Source: Agrobacterium larrymoorei
GTDB taxonomy: Bacteria; Pseudomonadota; Alphaproteobacteria; Rhizobiales; Rhizobiaceae
Reading direction: 5' to 3'
Length of the DNA: 64,000 nt
Assembly (NCBI RefSeq): GCF_005145045.1
Contig: NZ_CP039694.1
Location: forward strand, 1-64,000
Below, one piece after another: positions 37,521 through 46,838 of this stretch (position 1 is the first letter of the stretch; each line of letters begins with the position of its first letter). Position numbers and translations under genes: made by a program. Below the pieces are notes generated by a model. The model searched no databases and was not told the DNA's origin. It worked only from the letters and a program-made list of their open reading frames with translations.

Positions 37521-39511
37521 TACTCGACGAAATTGTCCTTCATGACTTCGGCGTTTACGGTGGTCATCAGAGCATCAATCTCGCGCCTGTCAGCAAGACG
37601 CAACCGATTATCCTCTTCGGTGGATTGAACGGCGGCGGCAAGACCACACTCCTCGATGCATTGCAGCTCTGCCTGTTTGGCAACATGGCAAAATGCGCGG
37701 GTCGCGGCCAGTTGAATTATGACGAGTATCTACGCAGGTCGATCCATAACCAGGCAATCGCGCCGGAAGCGGCGGTTGAGCTAGCTTTCAGACACAAAGT
37801 GGACGGCGAAATGCAAAATCTTCGCCTGACGAGGTCATGGTCAGTCGGTGAGACAGTGCGCGAGCGCTTCTCGGTCACACGCAATGGTGTTGTAGACAAA
37901 GCCGCGAGCGACCATTGGGGCGTTCAAGTCGAAGACTTTATTCCAGCCAGAATTGCTGATCTCTTTCTGTTCGACGGAGAAAAGGTCGAAGGATATGCGG
38001 ATCTCGATCAGGCCCCTGGGTTGATCAAGAGCGCAGTCCAAAATCTGCTAGGGCTTGACGTTGTCGAGCGACTTGGGTCCGACCTCAATTCTATTGAGCG
38101 GCGAAAAAAGGCGGATTTGAAAACGCCAGAAGAAACGGAAGCGCTTGGGAGGTTGCGGGATGAAATCCAAAAGCTTGCCACCGAACGAGGCCGGCTTGTG
38201 GTGGAACGAGCAGCCGCTACAGTCGAAATTGATCGCTTGCGCAGACGTTTTGAAGACCTCGATGCCCAATACGATAAAGAGGGCGGTAGCATTTTTGAGG
38301 ACCGGGGTCGGCTTGAAGCAGAGCTCGCCGTTGCAGAGCGCGGCCTCGACGCGATGGAACGCTCAATGCGCGAACTGGCCTCGGGCGCAGCACCCCTACG
38401 ACTTGTTTCGAATCTCTTGGAGGGAGTGCATCAGCGCGCGATTGTCGAAGACCGTGCTCGTCGCAGCTTGCAGACAGCTGAAGTCGTTGCCGAAGAGCAT
38501 GATGCGCTCCTTGGCCATCCCGCGCTCAGGGAACTTTCGAAAGATGTCCTCACAGATTTGAAAGCGCATGCCTCCGAGCGTTTGTCAGTCCTACGTGCTG
38601 CGGCGTCCGAGCCCATCCTGCTTAATCTCGAGGCCGGGGCGTCAACGGCAATTTCTGACTTGATTAGAACTGAACTCGTCGATATCGGGTCAGCCAGCGG
38701 TGACCTCTTAAAAGAAGAGGCCCTGATCAAAGAGCAGATAAGAGCCTGCAAAAGTCTGCTTGCTGCGGTGCCGAATCAATCTGCGATCGCCGAACTTCAG
38801 GTTCAAAGAGAAGCAGCCCGCGACAGCCTCAAGATCGCCGAGTACGAGCAGTCGCGGCGCGAAACTGACATCGGGCGTTTCGATCGAGATATCGCTGCCA
38901 AGCGCGAGAGGGAAACCAAACTCCTGGAGTCCTCCGCGCGAGAGCAATTCGAGCAGGATGATGTAAGGCGAGTTCTGATCCATTCCTCGCGTGTCCGCGA
39001 CACACTCGAACTTTTCCGCGAAGCGGTGGTCAAAAGACACGTCTCACGTATAGAAGGCTTTGTTCTAGAGAGCTTCCAACACCTTATTCGCAAGCCCACA
39101 TTGGTTTCCGGCCTGAAAATTGATCCTCACGACTTTACGATCGAGCTATCCGGGTCGTCGGGTCAGAAACTGACATCTGACAGACTGTCCGCTGGTGAGC
39201 GTCAGCTGCTTGCGATTGCTCTTCTTTGGGGACTTGCAAAAACCTCAGGTCGGCCATTGCCGACAGTAATTGACACGCCACTTGGAAGGCTCGACTCAGA
39301 ACATCGAACCCGCCTTGTAAAGCGCTACTTTCCGTTCGCAAGCCATCAAGTCTTGCTGCTGTCGACCGATGAAGAGATCACCCGCGGTTACTATGATGCG
39401 CTCAAACCAATGATTGGTCGCTCATACCGACTCCATTACGACCAAGGACAGTCGCGCACCATTGTCGAGGATGGCTATTTCGAGGGTGAGGAGGGCCAGC
39501 AGTGGCAATAG
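37517..39511 (+). CDS. dndD: DndD, SMC-like ATPase of the phosphorothioation complex
   Basis: A 664-residue SMC/Rad50-like ATPase. Walker A GGLNGGGKTT is at residues 35-44. A long coiled coil covers about residues 190-480. The ABC signature LSAGERQLLAIALLWGL and Walker B PTVIDTPLGRLD are near the C-terminus. DndD couples ATP hydrolysis to DNA nicking or structural change during modification. It overlaps dndC by four bases and dndE by ten. Confidence 0.95.
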   Translation: MILDEIVLHDFGVYGGHQSINLAPVSKTQPIILFGGLNGGGKTTLLDALQLCLFGNMAKCAGRGQLNYDEYLRRSIHNQAIAPEAAVELAFRHKVDGEMQNLRLTRSWSVGETVRERFSVTRNGVVDKAASDHWGVQVEDFIPARIADLFLFDGEKVEGYADLDQAPGLIKSAVQNLLGLDVVERLGSDLNSIERRKKADLKTPEETEALGRLRDEIQKLATERGRLVVERAAATVEIDRLRRRFEDLDAQYDKEGGSIFEDRGRLEAELAVAERGLDAMERSMRELASGAAPLRLVSNLLEGVHQRAIVEDRARRSLQTAEVVAEEHDALLGHPALRELSKDVLTDLKAHASERLSVLRAAASEPILLNLEAGASTAISDLIRTELVDIGSASGDLLKEEALIKEQIRACKSLLAAVPNQSAIAELQVQREAARDSLKIAEYEQSRRETDIGRFDRDIAAKRERETKLLESSAREQFEQDDVRRVLIHSSRVRDTLELFREAVVKRHVSRIEGFVLESFQHLIRKPTLVSGLKIDPHDFTIELSGSSGQKLTSDRLSAGERQLLAIALLWGLAKTSGRPLPTVIDTPLGRLDSEHRTRLVKRYFPFASHQVLLLSTDEEITRGYYDALKPMIGRSYRLHYDQGQSRTIVEDGYFEGEEGQQWQ

Positions 39512-39876
39512 AACATATCCGACTATCGATGCAGGCCCGCGAGCAACTCATACGCCTGAAGCGACATACTGGGATTGAACATTGGAATGTCCTCTGCCGC
39601 TGGGCGTTTTGCCGTTCTCTCGCCGAGGAGACAGTGCCGCCGGCCTCTAAAATTCCGGCCGATAGCAACGTCGAAATGTCATGGAAGGTGTTTGGCGGCC
39701 GTCACTCAGAACTTTACATGGCGCTTCTAAAGGAGCGGTGCCTGCGCGATGGGCTGGGCATCGATGACGAGACGCTCGCAATGCAGTTTAGACTTCACCT
39801 CCACCGCGGCATTGCATATCTCGCCAATGATCGAGACATGCGCGACATCGCCTCCATGTTGGCTTTGGCTTCCTGA
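39502..39876 (+). CDS. dndE: DndE, DNA-binding subunit of the phosphorothioation complex
   Basis: A 124-residue DndE. It begins at GTG 39502 inside dndD and keeps the family pattern IRLSMQAREQLIRLKRHTGIEHWNVLCRWAF in outline. DndE binds nicked double-stranded DNA. Last gene of dndBCDE; a hairpin straddling its stop separates it from the convergent ParB-like gene. Length is typical. Confidence 0.94.
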   Translation: MAIEHIRLSMQAREQLIRLKRHTGIEHWNVLCRWAFCRSLAEETVPPASKIPADSNVEMSWKVFGGRHSELYMALLKERCLRDGLGIDDETLAMQFRLHLHRGIAYLANDRDMRDIASMLALAS

Positions 39877-39899
39877 GCCAAAGCAAATCGCTTCGGCTC
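39875..39899. terminator. Bidirectional terminator between dndE and the ParB-like gene
   Basis: GAGCCAAAGC (39875-39884) and GCTTCGGCTC (39890-39899) form a 10-bp stem with one mismatch and loop AAATC. ATTTTC follows on the plus strand. It lies exactly where the two convergent operons meet. Confidence 0.65.
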
Positions 39900-39912
39900 C
39901 ATTTTCCGTCTG

Positions 39913-41184
39913 TTAACGATCTGATTCGATCATGCGCAGATAGGTTTCAGAGGTGACTCGAATTTCGTCCAAGACCGGCTTTAGCATCGTCGATTGCTGA
40001 TGTAGCGCATCCGCTTTCATGTCTTTTAAAGCCTGCAGAAGGGCGTTAAGATTTTGAACAGGGCTGAAACGTGCCTTGTGCTGGTCCTTTTGGAGTTTGA
40101 TCTCCTTCAACGTCGGTGAATTCGCAGGATTCAAAACATCTAGTTCGATTGCGAAATTTGTCGAATTCTTGTTGTCATAACGTGAAAGCGCATTCCATTC
40201 TCGCATGTCCTCGGCTTTTCGCATGACGTTGGGGTTCAGGTTATCGTCGTCGTCCTCATCGCCGGCTCGAGGTTTGGAAAAGACCCACTGGAACAGTGCT
40301 TCTGACGCTTCCTCGGAAAGCTGCAGATCGTCAGCACCGAATTTCAGCTTTTCGCGGGGGTAAGGGTTCCTGAGGATCTGATCAAAATAGTAATTGTCTC
40401 GATCCTTGAACTCGTTACCCGCTGCTTCGACGCGCTCCGCAAACTCTGCTTTAAAGTGATCGAAAGCGCTGGCGGTCTGAATTCTCAATCGCGCATCCTT
40501 AGCCGTCATCGAAAATATCTCTGCAACTTCGGAGACAAGATCCTTTTCCAGCTTTAGCTCGCGTCCATCGATGTAACGCTTGCGAAACAGATCTTCATAA
40601 AGGAGGGTGATGTAGCGGTTCGTGGCATAGGGTCCCCAGTTCTTGGTGCCTGTGACGTGTCGGACACCGAGCAGTTTTGGCAACGTCGCATCTAGTTCAT
40701 TTGCATCTCTTGCTTGGACAAACTGCACCTGAATTTGTGCCGTCGCATCCACCAATGCCTGTAGCTGGCGAAGATCCCGCTGCTGGTCGCGTGCGACGTC
40801 TTGAATGATACGACCACCAGATCGCGCCTTCCCAAGACGGGCTTGGGCGGCCGCCAGTCGAAGGCGCGCCCGCCTCAGAATTGCCGTCCGGGTGTTTCCC
40901 TCAACAACGACATAAGCATCTTCGCGGTCGGGGTGTTTCCAAACGATGATCGGGTCAATCGGGGTCCATCCCAGCCGCGTGATCGCCTGCTCTAGATCTT
41001 CGGCCTGATAAGCTTCAAAAACCTTCTGAGGAAGATCACGCTGGACGACTGGATCAAAAAGCTTGGTCGCATCGTCATAACCTGGGGCCGGATCTGGAGC
41101 GATGCGGGGATTGTTAGGGTCCAAGTAGAGCCTCTCGAAAGGCACAGTTTCCGGCAGGCTAAGATGCGGGATGGTCATAGTCAT
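39913..41184 (-). CDS. ParB/Srx-like domain protein of the dnd-associated module
   Basis: A 423-residue protein with an N-terminal ParB/Srx-like fold (PFERLYLDPNNPRI, then VVVEGNTRTAILRR at residues 92-105). A charged middle contains a DDDDNLNPN stretch and the C-terminus is helical. In phosphorothioate systems ParB-like folds occur as DNA-binding or nickase-type accessory domains, and this one carries the EGNTR nucleotide-site signature. It starts 11 bases after the helicase stop, so the two form an operon convergent with dndE. No DndF, DndG or DndH is recognisable nearby. A role in phosphorothioate-dependent restriction is inference. Confidence 0.75.
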   Translation of the reverse strand: MTMTIPHLSLPETVPFERLYLDPNNPRIAPDPAPGYDDATKLFDPVVQRDLPQKVFEAYQAEDLEQAITRLGWTPIDPIIVWKHPDREDAYVVVEGNTRTAILRRARLRLAAAQARLGKARSGGRIIQDVARDQQRDLRQLQALVDATAQIQVQFVQARDANELDATLPKLLGVRHVTGTKNWGPYATNRYITLLYEDLFRKRYIDGRELKLEKDLVSEVAEIFSMTAKDARLRIQTASAFDHFKAEFAERVEAAGNEFKDRDNYYFDQILRNPYPREKLKFGADDLQLSEEASEALFQWVFSKPRAGDEDDDDNLNPNVMRKAEDMREWNALSRYDNKNSTNFAIELDVLNPANSPTLKEIKLQKDQHKARFSPVQNLNALLQALKDMKADALHQQSTMLKPVLDEIRVTSETYLRMIESDR

Positions 41185-41195
41185 GATCGTATCTC

Positions 41196-43562
41196 CTAAA
41201 GAGCGAGAAGTCGCTGTCGGCCCGCGTTATCGAGAAACGCATCAAGGCGATTGATGAAATGAAAGGGGATCGGCAACGGTGCGCTCGTCGCGGTCAGCTT
41301 CGCAAACTCTGCGAAGCGGCTCTCTAGCGGGACGCCCGCTAGATTCGACGCAAGGCCCCTCAGATATGCTTCAATAAGCTGGAAATCATGCTTTTCTAGA
41401 AGCAAAGCCTCGTCGAACTCCGCGCCGGGTATCGGCAGTTTGAGAGCTCCGCCGAAGCGCTCCGGGTCAAGTAGGTAGTCTGCTTCTATGGCGCGATCGT
41501 TGTGGCAAGATGCGAGGAACGCCTGCAAAGCCGCAGGGATCGTCGGTTCGAAGCCAACCGTTGCATATGTTAGCCAGGTTGTTGGATCACCTTTCTTACG
41601 CGGAGGTCGGTTCCCTTGTATCGCAAAGGAGCGGTTTGGAACGATTTCCTGTCGGGCGCAGTGTGCGGATCCCAAAAGATCTATGAGCCGCCGCCACGTG
41701 CTTCCTCTCGTCATATCGCGGCGCAGGCCGAAAGAGTGGCCGACCTGTTCTAGAAATTCCGAGGGGTCTGACTGCAGTGCGCCACTCTCACAATAACCGT
41801 TGAAGCAGGCCATGAAGAGCGGGCGGTTATCCGGCGTCTCAAGAAAAACATCCCATTCGGCGCGAGTGTCGAAATCTTCAGTCGCGCCAAAATAGGGCTG
41901 ACCATAAAATAACAATTTCAGGGGCTCAACCAGATCAAGCTGTGTGACCATGTCCAGGACTTCCTTCTTCCTAGCATCGGAAATCCGGTGTTGGGCAAGG
42001 AGCTCGGTCACTGCCGTAACTCGGTCAGCCGGCGCCGAGAACGACCGATCGATCAAACGGGGCAAGAGAAAATCACTGATCTCTTGATGTAGCCATCGGT
42101 GGTCGAAACGATAAGCAACGCCGGGATCGTCCACCTGCACGACAAAGGCGTTAGTTTTCTCTCCATCATATCTGACACAACGACCAGCCGCCTGCATCAG
42201 ACGAATGATGCTCGAGGTTTGGTAGGTCAGTATGACGGTGTCGATCGACGGGTCGTCGTAGCCTTCTAGCAGAACCTGCGCCGAAATAAGGATTGCGCGC
42301 CGCTTCTCCGAAAAGCGCTCAAGGAAATCTTCGTCCTCGATGTCCAGCGAGTTGGCCGACCCATGAATGTAGCCTACATCATCACTTCTAAGTGGATGAT
42401 CAACTTCTCCAAGCAGACGTGATGTCAGCCTGTCGTAGAGCAACTCGATTTCGCTGACTTGCGTCACCAAGATCAAGACCTTGCGGAACCGGCCCGATGT
42501 TTCGTCGATGATGTTATCTACAAAGTCATTGAGCTTTCCCTCGTTCGTCCAGTCGAGGTCCTTGCAAGCAAAAGGAATGAATTCGGGAATAATGATGCAA
42601 TGACGATCGGCCAGTTCCCTATATGTTATCGTGTAAGCTATCTCATCGATACCAATCGGCAGGTTATCGGGACGGTTCGGTGTTGCGGTGAGGATCAAGA
42701 ATGGTGCGCTCACCTCCGGGCGTAAGAGTGTCCCATAAGAGGGCGCCGCCGCGTGGTGACCCTCATCGAGAATAACCAGGCACGGCTTGCCGTTATTGGC
42801 CAGGTAAGCCTCTGCCTGGCTCAACATCATAAATGTTATGCGATTCGCAAGTTCTGCGGCATTGCGAGGCAATCCACTCGGCGCTTGCAATAGCTTGCGA
42901 AGCTGCTTTTCTGCTTGACGACGTAGGGTCTTTCGATGCGTCACCCAGATGATCTTAGCCGGCGCAGGGAATTCGCTGAGCCTCTCGAGGGCGACCCGCA
43001 ACGCCACCCTCGTTTTTCCCGCTCCGGTCGGAAGGACCAACCCGATACGACCATTCGGACGTCTTGCGAAGGCGTCGAGCGCGCGCCGCACTGCCGTGTC
43101 TTGATACGACCAGTCTGGAAGACCGCCATTTTGGATTTTTACAGGTGTAGGCCGCAGTCCGAACGAGCCGGATGCAAACAATGCGGTCCGGATCACAGCT
43201 CGGGGAAGTGAAAGTGTCGCTGCGATTTCCTCAATTTCCCCACCGCGTTCTCGCATTGCGACCGCGCGTTTGCGAACGTCCGCGAGCATAGCGTCTCCAC
43301 GAACGCGTACAGCCTGATCGACACCTTCAAGCCCGCTACGAGTAAGCTCCAGCGTGCTTTCGTTGACGCCGCGGCCCACGTCGTCGGACAGAAGCGAATG
43401 AAGGCGGTTGGGGTGCAGCTCTCGCGATTCCCCAGTGCGCGCCAATCCTTCATTCAGCGTCCGGCAGAGGCTCGCTACGCTTCCTGTTGCCAGATAGAGC
43501 GCGGCCAACGGGAACACGACTGACTGCACCTCTTCCATTTGAACGCTTAGCCGCGCCATCAC
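41196..43562 (-). CDS. Superfamily 2 DEAD/DEAH-type helicase of the dnd-associated module
   Basis: A 788-residue SF2 helicase. An N-terminal region of about 135 residues includes helix-turn-helix-like IEEIAATLSLPRAVIRTALF. The RecA-like motor follows: Q-like WSYQDTAVRRAL, motif I LPTGAGKT (177-184), motif II DEGH (266-269), motif III TATPNRPDN, and motif VI QAAGRCVRY. The C-terminal 250 residues are not recognised. It resembles restriction-type (ResIII-like) translocases. It is the first gene of the minus-strand pair with the ParB-like gene. A divergent DUF2958 gene lies 212 bases away. Confidence 0.85.
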   Translation of the reverse strand: MMARLSVQMEEVQSVVFPLAALYLATGSVASLCRTLNEGLARTGESRELHPNRLHSLLSDDVGRGVNESTLELTRSGLEGVDQAVRVRGDAMLADVRKRAVAMRERGGEIEEIAATLSLPRAVIRTALFASGSFGLRPTPVKIQNGGLPDWSYQDTAVRRALDAFARRPNGRIGLVLPTGAGKTRVALRVALERLSEFPAPAKIIWVTHRKTLRRQAEKQLRKLLQAPSGLPRNAAELANRITFMMLSQAEAYLANNGKPCLVILDEGHHAAAPSYGTLLRPEVSAPFLILTATPNRPDNLPIGIDEIAYTITYRELADRHCIIIPEFIPFACKDLDWTNEGKLNDFVDNIIDETSGRFRKVLILVTQVSEIELLYDRLTSRLLGEVDHPLRSDDVGYIHGSANSLDIEDEDFLERFSEKRRAILISAQVLLEGYDDPSIDTVILTYQTSSIIRLMQAAGRCVRYDGEKTNAFVVQVDDPGVAYRFDHRWLHQEISDFLLPRLIDRSFSAPADRVTAVTELLAQHRISDARKKEVLDMVTQLDLVEPLKLLFYGQPYFGATEDFDTRAEWDVFLETPDNRPLFMACFNGYCESGALQSDPSEFLEQVGHSFGLRRDMTRGSTWRRLIDLLGSAHCARQEIVPNRSFAIQGNRPPRKKGDPTTWLTYATVGFEPTIPAALQAFLASCHNDRAIEADYLLDPERFGGALKLPIPGAEFDEALLLEKHDFQLIEAYLRGLASNLAGVPLESRFAEFAKLTATSAPLPIPFHFINRLDAFLDNAGRQRLLAL

Positions 43563-43773
43563 CGCTCTCCACTTGGTTTACAAAAGAATTAAAATGGAAT
43601 TAAAAAAAGGTCAATCCAAAATAATGGAATTCATCTCCGTCGTCGGTTTGACGTGCATGTCTGCCAGAGGCAGCCCGCGCGTCAATCCGCTGCCCGCACC
43701 GGCCGCGTTGCGGATGACACGTGGCTTCCGCCTCAGGCTCTCCACGCCAGCCAAACCGACGATGGAGACGAAA

Positions 43774-44121
43774 ATGACAGAGTTGATAAGCAAAACGGAA
43801 AGAGAAGAGTTGATCGAAAATGGACGGAAGTCCTACCTTACCGGCGACGATGATTTCATGCCGGTTGTCAAACTCTTTCTGCCAGATGGAGCAGCGACGT
43901 GGCTGCTTACGGAAATCAGTGATGAAGACGGCGATCTCGCCTACGGGTTATGCGACTTGGGTCTAGGCTCGCCAGAAATAGGTCAGGTTTCACTGTCTGA
44001 AATCGATGCGATACGAAGCCCGAACGGGCTACGCGTGGAAAAGGATAAGAGCTTCCGTGCGAAGCGCTCTTTGCTGGAATATGCGAGGCTGGCCCGATCT
44101 GAGGGGATGATCATCGACTGA
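43774..44121 (+). CDS. DUF2958 family protein
   Basis: A 115-residue DUF2958 protein. The family pattern VKLFLPDGAATWLLTEI, then GLCDLGLGSPEIGQVSLSEI, is complete. The family is common on plasmids and near conjugation or defence genes, and its function is unknown. The start is placed at 43774 (MTELISK), six bases after GGAG; a longer frame from 43573 would add an implausible basic leader. It lies alone on the plus strand between two minus-strand dnd-associated operons. Confidence 0.85.
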   Translation: MTELISKTEREELIENGRKSYLTGDDDFMPVVKLFLPDGAATWLLTEISDEDGDLAYGLCDLGLGSPEIGQVSLSEIDAIRSPNGLRVEKDKSFRAKRSLLEYARLARSEGMIID

Positions 44122-44153
44122 TATCGGATGATCCGACGGCTCACCGTGTCGGA

Positions 44154-45125
44154 TCACCTTCGCTCTTCCCATATCTTCTTGACCTCGGCTATTGGTTGAT
44201 GTCGGTCAAGTCGGATCGGATCATGGAGTTTGCAAAAAACGGCGAGATTAGTAGGATTAGGGGAACCCTTCCAATCCTTCAGCGCTATCACCATTTCGGA
44301 CGTCTGGGCCGTGTGGGTACATCCATCCTTGTGCTGGCATCGCTTCTTGAACGCAAGAAGTCTGATGGTCCAGAACGGATGGGGTAGCTCGTGAAGATGA
44401 TGGACGCCCACCGAGAAGCGGCTGACCTGCGGAGGGACAAAAGTCGCCTCATAAAGTGACAGGCGCGAGCTTTTGTACCGGTTGCACCACCCGCAGGAGA
44501 GACGGAGATTGGCTTGTCCGTGCCCGCCAGACGCCACCGGGACAACATGTTCGATTTCGATGCCTACATCCCTGCCGATAAGTCCCCTCGGTTGGAGCAC
44601 GTCTACCATTGCGGGGAGTTTGACGGAAGAACGTCCCTTTACCCTCAAAAGAGCGTCGATCGCCTCGTTCGAGAACTCATAGCCACAGATGTAGCATCTC
44701 GGTAGCGAGGTCGACGCCAGCAGCGCTTTTTTTGTCGCGATGCTCGCGGTGTCGCGGACTTTCGTCAGCCTCAGCCGTTCCACCTCACTCCACAGATGTT
44801 CGGTGATGTTATCGACGAGCGGCTTCAGGCTGTGCGGATCGGTATCCGCATGCAGCAATTTTATTCGGTCCGCGATCAGCTGATAAACGTCAAGACGGTC
44901 CAATGGTGGATTGAGGCCGGCTATCCGTTGGGGACTGATGAGACCTTCGAGATACCATCGAAGCCACAGACGGTGCTGATCACCGCGCAGCAGCGACTCC
45001 TTGTCACCGAGCATCTCGGACGGGAAAGGCGAAGTCGCAAGTTCGAGGATTGTCTTCTCGTCCCAGGCACTTGCTGGATCGTAAGAAACCCTACCGATGA
45101 AAGACGCCAGGATGTCGACTGCCAC
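44154..45125 (-). CDS. HNH endonuclease of the dnd-associated module
   Basis: A 323-residue HNH nuclease. The zinc ribbon CYIC (144-147) and CGWC (211-214) brackets the active-site EH (192-193) and Asn206. The helical N-terminus (residues 1-135) has no recognised family. It starts 12 bases after the stop of the DGQHR gene, so they are co-transcribed. In SspE and GmrSD-type restriction factors a DGQQR/DUF262 NTPase is fused or paired with an HNH nuclease. Here the parts would be separate proteins. Cutting of DNA according to phosphorothioate status is inference. Confidence 0.85.
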   Translation of the reverse strand: MAVDILASFIGRVSYDPASAWDEKTILELATSPFPSEMLGDKESLLRGDQHRLWLRWYLEGLISPQRIAGLNPPLDRLDVYQLIADRIKLLHADTDPHSLKPLVDNITEHLWSEVERLRLTKVRDTASIATKKALLASTSLPRCYICGYEFSNEAIDALLRVKGRSSVKLPAMVDVLQPRGLIGRDVGIEIEHVVPVASGGHGQANLRLSCGWCNRYKSSRLSLYEATFVPPQVSRFSVGVHHLHELPHPFWTIRLLAFKKRCQHKDGCTHTAQTSEMVIALKDWKGSPNPTNLAVFCKLHDPIRLDRHQPIAEVKKIWEERR

Positions 45126-45137
45126 AGTGCGATTTCC

Positions 45138-46838
45138 TCACACGCTTTTGAACGGCTTGGAAAACTCTTCTGGCGCTGGCAATTTCTCGCCATTCTGGCG
45201 ATGATTAACCCACAGTTTTGACCATTGCTTGCGAGTGCCGACCGCGTCCTTCTTCACGCCCTCAAGCTTCCAGTTTCGAGCAAAGTAGTTCTTTTTAACA
45301 TAAGCCAGCCACTCATCAACGATTAGACCGATCTGATCGGCGGACTCGATTTTATAGCGTCGCTCTTTTAGATAGGCGAAGAAATCGGCAGACAAGATGT
45401 GGAGACTAGGCTTGTTAAATATGTTCGAAGTGCGCGTTCTGCCCCAATAATTTGGAGCAGCTTCATTCTCTGTGTCAGCCAAGCTGTCGCGCGTCTTAGC
45501 CCAGAACGCCTTGAAAATCTGCATCCAAGGACCGTTGATGTCTTGCCAGTATTCATAGGGAGAGGAGAATTCTCGTGCCTGCCAATCCTGGACGATAGGG
45601 GAATCCGCCAGATGATGCGACCGCCAGGTTTTGGCATGGTCGACACTGTCATGATAATAGCGACCTCCAACGAGGTATCGGAACATATCTGCAAGCGAGC
45701 CGAGCACGCTCCATTGGAGTTTGTCGATACCCTCCTGATCGAGCCCTTTCGCAACCAGATTTTTGAAGGGGCTATCGTCCGCGCGAGACAGGATGGAGAT
45801 GATCCGCGATCCCTGCAGTTGGATGTCGGCATCTTCAAGCCGGTCAGCGATGGTTTTCAGCTCGTTGGCGGCAAGGCTTGTAGAAATGATAGTGCCAAGA
45901 AGGGCCCGTGGTACCGGCGTAGCCTTCTGGTTGACCAAAACATATTGGAAAACATGCTCAGCCGGTGAAGAATCCATCAAAAGTGATATAGGCAATTTTC
46001 TTGCCCGTTCGCGCATGAGCTTTTGTTTCGCCTCCCTGGCCGATTCGCCTTCGAGGATCATCGTCTCTGCTTCGTCGCTGGTATTTACCTCGTCTTGCAC
46101 GGCAAGGACTGCGCCACGTAGTCTGTGTTGGCCATCTACAAGAATGACCGGTCTCAAATAGGATTCCAAGACCTCTCTAGAAAAGCCAAGAATCGCGTCG
46201 TTTGGGACGTTGGCAACAAACTTTGACAATATCTCCTCGCGAGCGCGCAGTTGGTCCCAGAAGTCAGTAATCTGGGATTCGTCGAACAACGCTTCCTCTG
46301 CAGGTTCTGTGGACAGCTCTACCTCATATGCCGCGTCTTCGGTCAGGTCCTCCACTTCCTCTTCTGTCGCCGACAATGAAGATAGGTCGGGCATCTGTTG
46401 TTGCAGCGTATCGACCAGATCAACAGGAGCCGGTCGATCTTTAAGGAATGGTGCTCGTTCTTCAACGTACTCGCGCGCTTCTTTCAAAAGATCCAACAGT
46501 GACTTCTGCTGGTAATCCGGAAAGGTGATTGTCACATATCCTAGTCCTGAGTCGCCTTCAGGTTCGAAGCTGACAGCAACGCCAGGGTCTTGACGAATGG
46601 CGCAAAGCAACGGGTTCTGGATGACATTTGCAGGCTCGGAGAAGAACTTCCGGAGAGCGGCTTCTCGTCGAGGAGACACAGTGCGCTGGAAACCAGCCGT
46701 CTCGCTACCTTTGAGGTCAAGTCTCTGTGGGATCCCAACCCAGGCGTCTATTTCGATAGCAGACGCCGAGAACATCAGAAGCTCTTTGGAGCCACCGTCT
46801 TGTATGACCTGGACGCACGGATAACGGTGACTGCTCAT
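45138..46838 (-). CDS. DGQHR-domain protein of the dnd-associated module
   Basis: A 566-residue protein with the DGQHR signature at residues 235-239 (ILVDGQHRLRGAVLA), as in DndB and relatives, but much longer than DndB. An acidic stretch (residues about 155-180) precedes the core. The start is taken at 46838 (MSSHRY) because GGGAAGAGG lies just upstream; a frame to 46997 exists without one. The HNH nuclease gene follows after 12 bases. It is a second DGQHR protein within one dnd island, and so a candidate sensor of sulfur-modified DNA; this is inference. Confidence 0.8.
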   Translation of the reverse strand: MSSHRYPCVQVIQDGGSKELLMFSASAIEIDAWVGIPQRLDLKGSETAGFQRTVSPRREAALRKFFSEPANVIQNPLLCAIRQDPGVAVSFEPEGDSGLGYVTITFPDYQQKSLLDLLKEAREYVEERAPFLKDRPAPVDLVDTLQQQMPDLSSLSATEEEVEDLTEDAAYEVELSTEPAEEALFDESQITDFWDQLRAREEILSKFVANVPNDAILGFSREVLESYLRPVILVDGQHRLRGAVLAVQDEVNTSDEAETMILEGESAREAKQKLMRERARKLPISLLMDSSPAEHVFQYVLVNQKATPVPRALLGTIISTSLAANELKTIADRLEDADIQLQGSRIISILSRADDSPFKNLVAKGLDQEGIDKLQWSVLGSLADMFRYLVGGRYYHDSVDHAKTWRSHHLADSPIVQDWQAREFSSPYEYWQDINGPWMQIFKAFWAKTRDSLADTENEAAPNYWGRTRTSNIFNKPSLHILSADFFAYLKERRYKIESADQIGLIVDEWLAYVKKNYFARNWKLEGVKKDAVGTRKQWSKLWVNHRQNGEKLPAPEEFSKPFKSV

